Assembly (NCBI GenBank): GCA_963580285.1
Contig: OY757012.1
Location: 173,249,994 to 173,313,993 of the forward strand
Direction: 5' to 3'
Source: Lucinisca nassula
Lineage: Eukaryota; Mollusca; Bivalvia; Lucinida; Lucinidae
DNA: 64,000 nucleotides
Shown: positions 53,664 to 62,664 of the stretch, one piece after another
Position numbering within the stretch: position 1 is the stretch's first letter
Layout of the letters: each line of letters begins with the position of its first letter
The notes under the pieces: generated by a model
Databases searched by the model: none
What the model was told of the DNA's origin: nothing
What the model saw: only the letters and a program-made list of their open reading frames with translations
Translations under genes and position numbers: made by a program

Positions 53664-53972
53664 TTTGTTTGTTTGTTTGATTTGAGGTTTAACGTCCCCG
53701 TCAACACTGTAAAGGTCATTTTGGAGACGTTGCTTCCAATTTTGTTGGACTTTTACCCGACATTGAGATGAAATGACATCTCAAGCCCTGTCGCCCAATG
53801 AAACCAATAGGGTTTATAAGCATGGACGGTCCGCCTCGCATCGCGGTTCCTGGACAGGCTTAGATCCCCTAAGCAGTTTACCAGTACTAGTGTGCGGGCC
53901 GGATTCAGCTCTGCGTGGAAGCATCATGCAGCCCATATATTTCTTCAAGCCCCTATGGGCGGGGGCTTCTTG
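53664..53972 (-). mobile_element. SINE-like family 3 with 9 bp TSD
   Basis: Tail TTTGTTTGTTTGATTTGAGG at the left, head CCCCTATGGGCGGGGGC at the right. TAGGAAAGT is duplicated at 53,655-53,663 and 53,973-53,981. The insertion splits the Penelope-like 3' region. Confidence 0.9.
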
Positions 53973-54085
53973 TAGGAAAGTAACTGTCCTTTTGGCTTTC
54001 CACTATTGATGTTTCCATTAGGGTCTAGTTATTTCATGTTTGTGTTTGGGTTAATTGTATCGATTTCTGATCATTGCCTTCACTT
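53973..54085 (+). pseudogene. Penelope-like element, terminal part of the plus-strand copy
   Basis: Continues copy B after the SINE. It aligns with the reverse complement of about 54,165-54,310 (GGTTTCCATTATGG, GTTAATTGTATC). Positions 54,086-54,164 are the spacer between the two opposed tails. Confidence 0.65.
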
Positions 54086-54164
54086 CTGTTTAGTTGTTTA
54101 TCATGTTAATAACAGACTTGGTTCTACTTTGTTTCCTTGTTCTAATCTTCAAAGAAGAAGTAAA

Positions 54165-55692
54165 ACAAAGATCAGGAATTGATACAATTAACTTACTCCA
54201 CCCATAAAAGACACCAAAGGGAAAGAAATACAAACATTAAGCGACCAGACCATAATGGAAACCTAAACAAAGGAAGGCCATAAGGACAGTCACTTTCCCA
54301 CAAAATGGCCATATGGCAATCCAAAACCAAAAGACACAAGCGACACACACAGCAAGCAACAAACAACAACACAAACAAACCCCCACAGAAGAACCGCCTT
54401 GGAACGGTCAGTGGAAGATTTCCACTGGGGGGCCTAAATCGACCCAACGCGGCCACAATCCTCGCCCTTACCTCCGTCGCGATTTAGACAAATAATTTAT
54501 TCAGTCCGCATGAAGGCCTCCTAACTCATCAGCGCAACACCCCCGTGAACACAAAAATCAAAGAACCACAGAGGCGAGACAACGGCGAGGACTCGACAGC
54601 AAGAAACCACCAAAATGCTGGAGCAAAAGAAAACCAACAGTTAGACCCCGACGGGCCCGACCAGAGACAGAGCACCAGGCACCAACTAACATCGCCCTGA
54701 ACCAGATCTCTCCAATTCTCAATAAGCCCCCACGCCGGAGCCGCCATAGAACCTGAGGCCCGACCCACCGGCGTGCAATCAAAGAGGGAAGCAAAGCTGC
54801 CAACCACGATTGGGCCAACTACCATGCATGCAGTCTGTCGTATAACATCCATGCTGCACCCGACCCCTTTATATCGAAGAATGATTTTACGAAACTGGGC
54901 GCCGAAGCCATTGCGACCACACACTCCTCCGAACCTACACACCAAGCCACCACAAAACTCGGGCTCCGACAGACCCCGCTGCAGAAGAGACCCAAGTCCA
55001 ACACCGAACCCCGAAACTAAACCAGAATGGCATCTATAAAATTTTGAAAAGGCTTTGCGTAGTTTATGGTACCGATAACCCTGATTAAGGAGTTTAGCCG
55101 TTCATAATTTATTACAAGTGTTGAAGTCAGTTACATGACTACACACTCTAGCAAATCGAATTAATTGCGAAATATAAACGCCATAGGATGGGGCACGAGG
55201 AACATCACCATCCAAAAAAGGAAAATTTACAATCTCAAAATCAAAGTCATCGCGTTTATCATAAATTTTGCACGAAACAAATCCATCTGCAATAGATAGA
55301 TGTAAATCCAAAAACGGGGCCTCGGTATCAGAAGAATTTGCTTTATTTAACTGAAGTTCTAGGGGGTAAATCTGACTGATCAAACCATCAAAATAGGTAT
55401 TATCAATATTTAATAAATCATCTAAATATCTAGAAGTGGAACTAAAAGCTTCAATAATTTCAGATTGCTTATCAATGGAAAGCGACAAAATGAAGTCTTT
55501 CATAACAATACAAGAACAGATCAGCCACAAGTGGTGCGCAATGAGTACCCATCGGAATACCCACAATTTGTCTAAATAACTTAGTACCGAATCTAATATA
55601 AATATTGTCAAGTAGAAAGGTGAGGGCATCACACACTTTCTGACATGACCAAAGTGTATAATTCTTATGCTCTTTAGAAGTGAACTAGAAAT
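54165..55692 (-). pseudogene. Penelope-like reverse transcriptase, C-terminal half and tail
   Basis: Reading down the minus strand from 55,692: a frame with KNYTLWSCQKVCDALTFLL and GIPMG; a shift near 55,500; then SRYLDDLLNIDN (catalytic YLDD), PFLDLHLSI, KIYDKRDDFDF and PSYGVYISQLIRFAR, with a stop at 55,102. In other frames come a KLLNQGYRYHKLRKAFSKFY-like segment and, in 54,529-54,945, QTACMVVGPIVVGSFASLF and CTPVGR. The set and order match a widespread invertebrate RT that I place near Penelope-like elements because of its LYTTLPH and FLDL motifs; the clade is uncertain and no GIY-YIG domain was seen. At least three frameshifts make it a pseudogene. It lies tail-to-tail with the plus-strand copy. 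ORFs on the other strand (54,305; 54,773) are shadows. Confidence 0.75.
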
Positions 55693-57162
55693 GTGTCCAG
55701 ACGACACAGATGCCCCCGCCAAGGGTCCCGCCTCACCCCGAAAATCCAAGTTGCAACAAAATTTTCTAAGTATGTGACCTTGTCATCAGGAACATTTGTG
55801 AGAAGTTATATTGAAATTGGTGAAAAAACTGTAGGCGCTAGAGCAATGACAAACTTTTTCTAAAAATAGCCACAGTGACCTTGACCTTGAAAGTCGAACT
55901 CGCTCGAGGTATTGTCATAAGGAACATATGTGTGAAGTTACACTGAAATCCGTTGAGAAATGTAGTCGCTAGAGAGATGAAAAAGTTTTTATACAAATAG
56001 CCACAGTGACCTTGACCTTGAAAGTCAAACTCATTCGAGGTATTGTCATAAGGAACATTTGTGTGAAGTTATTTTGAAAGTAGTGAAGAAATGCAGGCGC
56101 TAGAGCGATGACAAAGTTTTTCTAAAAATAGCCACAGTGACCTTGACCTTGAGGTCATAGGCATGGGTGGGGGTATTGCTGAATAAAACATTGTACCTAT
56201 ATCTATCATCATATGAACCAAAGCCATCATAAAAGTTAAGGTTCTACCAGGTACAAATACCTTAACTGGAGTCTTTAACATGGAAAATTTCTAAGTCCAT
56301 GACCTTGACCTTGAGGCCATGGGCATGGGTGGGGGTATCGCTGAATAAAACTTTGGACCTATATCTATAATCATACCAAATATGAACCAATTCCATCAAA
56401 TTGTTTGGAAAATATGAGTTCTAAAATGTTCAAGTCTACCTGTTACAAAAACCTTAACCCGAGTCTTTAACATTGAAAATTTCTAAGTCTGTGACCTTGA
56501 CCTTGAGGTCACAGGCATGGGTGGGGGTATTGCTTAATAAAACTTTGGACCTATATCTATAATCATACCAAATATGAACCAATTCCATCAAATTGTTTGG
56601 AAAATATGAGTTCTAAAATGTTCAAGTCTACCTGTTACAAAAACCTTAACCGGAGTCTTTAACATTGAAAATTTCTAAGTCTGTGACCTTGACCTTGAAG
56701 TCACAGGCATGGGTGGGGGTATCGCTGAATAAAACTTTGGACCTATATCTATAATCATACCAAATATGAACCAATTCCATCAAATTGTTTGGAAAATATG
56801 AGTTCTAAAATGTTCAAGTCTACCCCTTACAAAAACCTTAACCTGAGTCTTTAACATTGAAAATTTCTAAGTCTGTGACCTTGACCTTGAGGTCACAGGC
56901 ATGGGTGGGGGTATTGCTAAATAAAACTTTGGACCTATATCTATCATCATACCAAAGATGAACCAGTTCCATCAAATGGTTAGGAACATATGAGTTCTAG
57001 AAGTTCAGGCTCTACCTGTTACAAAAACTTTAACCTGAGGTTACAGGATCACGTACGTACGTACGTACGTACACACACACGTACAGACGGACGTACACAT
57101 GTACGCACGTACGGAAAACCGAAAAACTATATGCCCCCGGCATCATATGATGCGGGGGCATA
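55693..57162 (+). mobile_element. Composite satellite-bearing element inserted in the RT
   Basis: It interrupts the RT between NAF and TSKEH codons. The order is: a leader with ACAGATGCCCCCGCCAAGGG; about three units of 127 bp (AGGTATTGTCATAAGGAACA, AGCCACAGTGACCTTGACC); 4-5 units of about 190 bp (GGCATGGGTGGGGGTATTGC, GAACCAATTCCATCAAATTG, TTTCTAAGTCTGTGACCTTG); an (ACGT)n tract (57,049-57,110); and a terminal hairpin TATGCCCCC..GGGGGCATA (57,130-57,162) enclosing GCATCATATGATGC. No ORF of its own. The split host gene shows that it moved as a unit. Confidence 0.85.
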
Positions 57163-57560
57163 AAAATGCATTTCTGACATTACATGCAAGATAGAGAGAA
57201 TCTTCTCTGTGAAAAGCCCATTCAATTAAATCATTAAGCTTTTCTTTTATAAGATTATGAGGAAGTGTAGTGTAAAGAGTGGAAAAATCGTAAGTAGACA
57301 GACTTGAAGCACGAAAATGTCTTGATTTCAATTTATTTAAAACCTCATTCGAATTTTTTATAGACCAAAACAGATTTCTTCCTGATCTTTCAAAGACTTT
57401 ATCACAATATTTAATTACATGCGTTTTAATAGCAGTAAGACAGGAAGTTAATAATTTAGAAAGTTCAGTGGTAGTGCAAGAGCTAGAATTTGCAATAAAC
57501 CGTGCTTTGTAAGGTCTTTTATTAAGTTTATCAAGTCTGTTTTTTTTTTGCAGTCAAATT
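57143..57560 (-). pseudogene. Penelope-like reverse transcriptase, N-terminal half
   Basis: The frame is open from about 57,530 with RPYKARFIANSSSCTTTELS, VFERSGRNLFWSIKNSNEVL, KLKSRHFRASSLSTYDFSTL, then YTTLPHNLIKEKL and LACNVRNAF, where the composite element begins. The only in-frame methionine (57,331) is internal, so the 62-codon ORF understates it. A poly-A run at about 57,541-57,550 breaks the frame upstream, where FSEENPLNKFDC is still legible. It belongs with 54,165-55,692. STYDFSTLYTTLP is the RT motif carrying the first catalytic aspartate. Confidence 0.8.
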
Positions 57561-58764
57561 TGTTCAGGGGGTTTTCTTCTGAAAACATTTCTAGGTTAAT
57601 TTTATGACACTTTCATGTTTCGAACAGTGGTGTCTAAGAAATAGTACAGACCCGGATCGGACTGCACTGATTATCAATCCTGCAGTCATTTGAACATTTG
57701 CATCAGTTAGCAATGTCAAATTGTTAATGAAAGAAAAAAAAGGGCCATCATGGCCCTGGATTGCTCACCCCATCCAAAGTGTAACAAGTGGGCCCAGGGA
57801 GGGCCATAATTGGCCCCAGGGCGATAATTTGCATAATCTTGAGGGAGGTCTAAAAGGTGAAGCTTCATACCAAATATCAGACAGGAGCCTTCTGCTTTCA
57901 AACAAGAAGATTTTAAAAGGTTTTCCCAATATAAGTCTAAGTAAAACAAATGGGCCCATTTTTGGCCCCAGGGATATAATTTGAACAATTTTGGTAGAGG
58001 TCCACTAGATAAAGCTTCATACCAAATATCAAAGACATTGACCTTCTGGTTCCAGACAAGAACATTTTCAAAGGTTTTCCCTATATATGTCTATGGAAAA
58101 CCAGTGGGCACTAGGGTGGGCCCATTTTTGGCCCCAGGACTATAATTTAAACAATCTTTGTACAGGTCTACTAGACAAAGATTCATACCAAATAGCAAAG
58201 ACCTGGGCTTTCTGGTTTCAGGCAAGAGGATTTTTAAAGTTTTTTTTTTCCTATATAAATGTAAATCCAAAGGGCCCCGGGGTGGCGGGCATTTTTGGCC
58301 CCAGTGCTACAATTTAAACAATCTTAATAGAGGTCCATAAGACCAAGCTTCATACCAACTATCAAACACCTGAGCCTACTGTCTCAGACAAGAAGATTTC
58401 TAAATGTTTTCCCTATGTAAGTCTATGTATGCCAAAGGGCCCCGGGGCGGGGCATTTTTGGCCCCAGGGATATAATTTGAACAATCTTGGTAGAGGATCA
58501 CTAGATGAAGCTACACACCAAATATCAAAGCTCTGGGCCTTGCGGTTTCAGAAGAGAAGATTTATCTAAGATTTTTCCTATATAAGTCGATGTAAAACCA
58601 AAGGGCTCCAGGGTGGGGGCATTTTTGGCCCAAGGGCTATAATTTGAACAATCTTGATAGAGGTCCATTAGATGAAGCTTCACACAAAATATCAAAGACA
58701 TGGGCCTTGAGGTTTCAGAGAAGAAGATTTTTTAAGATTTTTCCTATATATAAGTCGATGTAAA

Positions 58765-59056
58765 TTGTTTGATTGAGGTTTAACGTCCCCGTCAACACTG
58801 TATAGGTCATTTTGGAGACGTTGCTTCCAATAATTTGTAAAACTTCCACCCGACATTGAGATTAAATGAAATTTCAAGCCCTGTTGCCCAATGAAACCAA
58901 TTTATAAGCATGGACGGACTGACTCGCACCGCTTTGCCTGTGCAGGGTTAGATCCTCTAAGCAGTTTATGAGTACTCGTGTGCAGTCGGTTTCAGCTCTG
59001 TGTTGAAGCATCATGCATCCCTTTTATTTCTTCAAGCCCCAATGGGCGGGGGGCCC
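58765..59056 (-). mobile_element. SINE-like family 3 inserted in the satellite array
   Basis: TTGTTTGATTGAGGTTTAAC at the left, CAATGGGCGGGGGGCCC at the right. The flanking duplication AAGTCGATGTAAA / AAGTCGTGTAAA (58,752-58,764; 59,057-59,068) has one indel. Confidence 0.88.
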
Positions 59057-59189
59057 AAGTCGTGTAAAACCAAAGGGGCCCCGGGCGGGGCATTTTTGGC
59101 CCCAGGGCTATAATTTGAACAATCTTGATAGAGGTCCACAAGACAAGGCTTCATACCAAATATCAAACACCTGAGCCTTCTGGTGTCAC

Positions 59190-59335
59190 ACAAGAAGACC
59201 GCTTTACCTGGGCAGACTTAGATCCTCTAATCGGTTTACCAGTAATTGTGTGCGATCAGTTTCAGCTCTGGGTGGAAGCATCATACAGCCGATCTATTTC
59301 TTCAAGCCTTGATGGGCGGGGGCTCCAGTGAGGTC
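59190..59335 (-). mobile_element. SINE-like family 3, head fragment
   Basis: CGCTTTACCTGGGCAGACTT .. TTCAAGCCTTGATGGGCGGG. The 3' half (tail side) is absent. Confidence 0.75.
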
Positions 59336-59785
59336 GGCATATTTATCACAGTTATGTCCCTTTGATTGCAGAAAATGCCTATTTTTAGCTCAACTGTCAC
59401 GTAGTGACAAGGTGAGCTTTTGTGGTCACTTTTTGTCCGTCATCCGTCCGTCCGTGGGTACCTAAACCGTTTCTTCAAATGACATCTCCTAAACCACTGA
59501 TTGGGTTTTGACTAAACTTCAAAGGAATGATCCCCAGTTGGTCCTCTTTCAAAGCTGTTCAAATGGTTCTGGTCCATTGCTAATCTAAGTCACTTTTAAC
59601 TGAAAACTTAAAATCTTCTTCTCTGAAAACGCAAGTCCAGGTCTTTGATATTTGGTATAAAGCTTTGTCTAGAGGACCTCTACCATAACAGACTTGGGGC
59701 AAAAAAATGACACCACCCAGAGTCTCAACTGATGTACAACTATATTGACAACACTGGAACAATGAAGATATTTATATCAATCAGG

Positions 59786-59998
59786 TTAACCCTACTCTTG
59801 CTGAATATTCATTTTAGCCACACCCATTTCTGATTTTGAACCAATCAGATTACTTGATGTAATTTATTCCTAGAAATTCATAAACTGAATGTCAAACAGT
59901 GTAGATCCTGATCAGATGGCTTCTTCAGAAGCCATCTGATCTGGATCTACACTGTTTCCAAAGATATGGGTTGTCGTGAACAGCATGATAAGAGTTAA
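59786..59998 (+). mobile_element. TTAA-bounded MITE carrying palindrome P, copy 1
   Basis: TTAACCCTACTCTTGCTGAA at the left, CAGCATGATAAGAGTTAA at the right. Inside are CCACACCCATTTCTGA, AACCAATCAGATTACTTGAT and palindrome P (59,892-59,959). Confidence 0.85.
59892..59959. repeat. Palindrome family P copy (GGCTTC stem variant)
   Basis: CAAACAGTGTAGATCCTGAT .. CAGATGGCTTC-TTCA-GAAGCCATCTG .. GATCTACACTGTTT. The inner stem differs from the GACGCCGC type on both arms in a compensatory way. Confidence 0.9.
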
Positions 59999-60089
59999 CA
60001 AGCATGTCTTGCCTTACTTCACTGTTTCTTTTTTTTCTATTTTCTGGTCCTCAGGTGAGCAGTAGAGGGCCATGCTGGCTCTCTTTTTT

Positions 60090-60270
60090 TTTGGCTTTTT
60101 TTCTGGTTTTGCAGCCCTTTCATACTTGTTTCACTATTTTGAGCTGTCAGAGGTAGACAAAAACTTGAGTATCTGGAGAAAAACCACCTGGCCGTCTGTT
60201 GCAGAACTTGGGCGAACGAGGGTCAAACCCACAGGCTCAGTTGGTGAATACTAAACTACTGAGCTTCTAA
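60090..60270 (-). mobile_element. tRNA-headed SINE family 2, copy 3
   Basis: GGTTTTGCAGCCCTTTC, ACTTGAGTATCTGGAGAAAA, ACCACCTGGCCGTCTG and GGGTCAAACCCACAGGC parallel the copy at 8,798. The head is decayed. Confidence 0.65.
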
Positions 60271-60366
60271 TGTTCCTAGGAAACAATTTAAGGTTTCCCA
60301 TTCCTTAACACTTATTCTGCTGGATAATTAATTTAGCCACACCTTTCATCACTTTGAACCAATCAG

Positions 60367-60654
60367 TTTGTTTGATTTGATTTGAGGTTTAACGTCCCCA
60401 TCAACACAATAAAGGTCATTTTGGAGACGTTGCTTCCAATTTTGTGGGACTTTTACCCGACATTGAGATGAAATGACATCTCAAGCCCTGTCGCCCAATG
60501 AAACCAATAGGGTTTATTAGCATGGATGGTCTGCCTCGCACCACTGTTCCTGGACAGGCTTAGATCCTCTAACCAGTTAACCAGTACTAACGTGCGGGCC
60601 GGATTCAGCTCTGCGAGGAAGCATCATACAGCCCATATATTTCTTCAAGCCCCT
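60367..60654 (-). mobile_element. SINE-like family 3 with 10 bp TSD
   Basis: AACCAATCAG is duplicated at 60,357-60,366 and 60,655-60,664. Comparison with the uninterrupted TTAA-MITEs confirms the empty site. Confidence 0.94.
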
Positions 60655-60704
60655 AACCAATCAGATTACTTATGTAATTTATTTCTACAAATTCACAAAC
60701 TGAA

Positions 60705-60773
60705 TGTCAAACTGTAGATCCTGATCAGATGGCTTCTTTAGAGGCCCACTGATTTGGATCTACACTGTTTGCA
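60705..60773. repeat. Palindrome family P copy, partly decayed
   Basis: GTCAAACTGTAGATCCTGAT .. GATGGCTTCTTTAGAGGCCC .. GATCTACACTGTTTGC. Confidence 0.8.
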
Positions 60774-60827
60774 AACTAAGTGGTTGTTGTGTTCAGCAGG
60801 AAAAGGGTTAAGTTATTATTGTTATTT

Positions 60828-61172
60828 ATCATATGACGTCGCATCTGAGAATATAATAACGTCATGTATTAAATTTGGTAATCACCTAGTGGATTAAATA
60901 TGCACATTAGTTAGATTTGTCCCATAATGTTAGAAGTACGACCCCCTTAAAGAGGTTGTGTTTACTAATGGCGGAATATTGACATTTTTGTTAACAAATC
61001 ATGAATTATTGCGTTATAAATGTCATATGATAAACAGAATCTTGCATTCATGCTCATGTAATATTAAATTTATCAAATGAGTTGAGGAAAAGGGATAAAA
61101 TGCTCGACAAAGCCTCGCATTTTTATCCCTTTTCCTCAACTGGTTTAATAAATTCAATAAAACATGAGCACT
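60828..61172 (+). repeat. Dispersed repeat D, copy 2
   Basis: Parallels 5855-6170 with a 25 bp insertion near 60,935. The long hairpin (61,066-61,157) is preserved. Confidence 0.75.
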
Positions 61173-61391
61173 TTTTTAAGATCCTCTATTACTAGTAAGG
61201 AGGAGTAGTGAAGAAAACTTGGGTATGATTTCTCTTCCGTCTCCATTAAACAATATGTTGTTGATTTTTGTTAAAACCTTTTTGAACCAAATGGAATCTT
61301 CCGCCTTATATATGGCACGAGTAGATTTTGAAATTTAGGGCTGACAGGTTGTCCTATCTTTAAAATTCATTGGGAAAATAGCTGAACTTTT
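61173..61391. other. Unassigned DNA
   Basis: Nothing recognised. Confidence 0.4.
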
Positions 61392-61459
61392 TGCAAATAG
61401 TGCAGGCCCTGATCAGACGCCACGTTCTGCGGCGTCTGATCTGGGCCTACACTGTTTGT
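61392..61459. repeat. Palindrome family P copy
   Basis: GCAAATAGTGCAGGCCCTGA .. CAGACGCCACGTTCTGCGGC .. GTCTG .. GGCCTACACTGTTTG. The outer GTGCAGGCCC/GGGCCTACAC pair is partly compensatory. Confidence 0.88.
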
Positions 61460-61675
61460 GAGGGTACCGGTTTGAGGTTTCCTGTACAAAATGGGTTAAA
61501 ATCTTGATGACAAGGCAATTTTATCAGGTACCCACATCATATGCTTCTAACAAGAAATAAGGAATAGTATCCCTTTATTATCTCACTACCATGATGTTAT
61601 TAATCAAGTAATTAAACCTGTATCTGGGCCAATAAAAAATTACTTGATCAATGACAATTTTATAAATTGACACAA

Positions 61676-61888
61676 TTAACCCTTATCTTGCTGTTCACGA
61701 CAACCCCTATCTTTGCAAACAGTGCATATCCAGATCAGATGGCTTCTGAAGAAGCCATCTGATCAGGATCTACACTGTTTGGCATTCAATTTACGAATTT
61801 GTAGCAGTATATTACATCAAGTAATTTGATTGGTTGATAGACAGAAATGGGTGTGGCTAAACTGAATCTTCAGCAAGATAAGGGTTAA
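61676..61888 (-). mobile_element. TTAA-bounded MITE carrying palindrome P, copy 3
   Basis: Reverse orientation of copy 1: TTAACCCTTATCTTGCTGTT .. palindrome (61,715-61,783) .. ATCAAGTAATTTGATTGGTT .. CAGCAAGATAAGGGTTAA. Confidence 0.9.
61715..61783. repeat. Palindrome family P copy (GGCTTC stem variant)
   Basis: GCAAACAGTGCATATCCAGA .. CAGATGGCTTC-TGAA-GAAGCCATCTG .. GGATCTACACTGTTTGGC. Confidence 0.9.
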
Positions 61889-62314
61889 ACAACACGATTA
61901 TTGATTCTTTTAACTCGGCTTGACCACAGGTTAATATTGGTTGGTCTGGTGCTAATAAGGATGACCGTTCAATACAGGATCGTCAATTATTACTACTCCT
62001 TATCTGCAGGTATGACAAAATACAGGAACTAATAAAAGAACCAACAGAAAATTTAATATTCATTTTATTACATCTATACATTGTTTTAATGTATGGAAAT
62101 AGGTCGAAGGACAATGGCAATACTTTGCATAACCAGATGCACTAATGTACAAAAATAACAAATCGTCCAGCCTGATCGTAACAACAACTAACAAATATTC
62201 AGCAGCCTTCAGGTAATCACTTATAACACAAAGTAAAATGATATTTACAAGATGTTAGTGTCTTATTTCATTGTTCAGACAACCTACTCTTCATCACATT
62301 AACAAGTCTGTGAA
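61889..62314. other. Unassigned DNA
   Basis: No repeat or coding evidence recognised. Confidence 0.4.
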
Positions 62315-62572
62315 ATGAACACCCCACTAAACCCCTATTTAAATAGAGAAAACTGGGATTTACGGGGGTATACATTTTTTTCCTATTTCTGTTCCAAGAC
62401 ATTGGCTGTGGGTACTCGTTGGAACCGCCTCAATGTGGCGGTTCTAACGAGCACCCACAACCTATGTTTGCCGTATAAATAATAAAAATATCACAGATTT
62501 TCATCAGAAAAGTAGCCATTTTGGAGATGTGAAAAAATACACTATGTCGCACGAATGTGTTATCGTAATGTC
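62315..62572. mobile_element. MITE family A, diverged copy
   Basis: CACCCCACTAAACCCCTATT .. GGGTACTCGTTGGAACCGCC-TC..GGCGGTTCTAACGAGCACCC .. GTGTTATCGTAATG. The left TIR is weak. Confidence 0.75.
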
Positions 62573-62664
62573 ATCCATCTCCTCCATTTCAACAAAGAGA
62601 ACTGCCACCAGAACAACTAACTTCACCCTTTTTGTACTCCTTAAATGTAGCAGGAATCAATTTT

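Larger units (their letters stand above)
57741..59386 (+). mobile_element. Composite element with GGCCCC-type array
   Basis: Starts with hairpin AGGGCCATCATGGCCCT (57,741-57,757) and GGATTGCTCACCCC. Monomers of about 165 bp run to about 59,190. It is interrupted by SINEs at 58,765-59,056 and 59,190-59,335. The distal end is not identified. Confidence 0.75.
59387..60086 (+). mobile_element. Short composite element with both hairpin ends
   Basis: 5' hairpin AGCTCAACTGTCAC/GTGACAAGGTGAGCT (59,387-59,418), then TGTGGTCACTTTTTGTCCGT and (CCGT)n. A leader like 2041-2160 and about one GGCCCC-type monomer follow. It ends CAGGTGAGCAGTA with hairpin GAGGGCCATGCTGGCTCTC (60,065-60,083). It contains a TTAA-MITE (59,786-59,998). 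Confidence 0.8.
60305..60811 (+). mobile_element. TTAA-bounded MITE, copy 2, split by a SINE
   Basis: TTAACACTTATTCTGCTGGA at the left, CAGCAGGAAAAGGGTTAA at the right. SINE family 3 occupies 60,367-60,654. Palindrome P lies at 60,705-60,773. Confidence 0.88.

Noticed and set aside
54773..55039. 88-codon plus-strand ORF and neighbours at 54,305-54,495
   Set aside because: Antisense shadows of the GC-rich Penelope-like C-terminal region.
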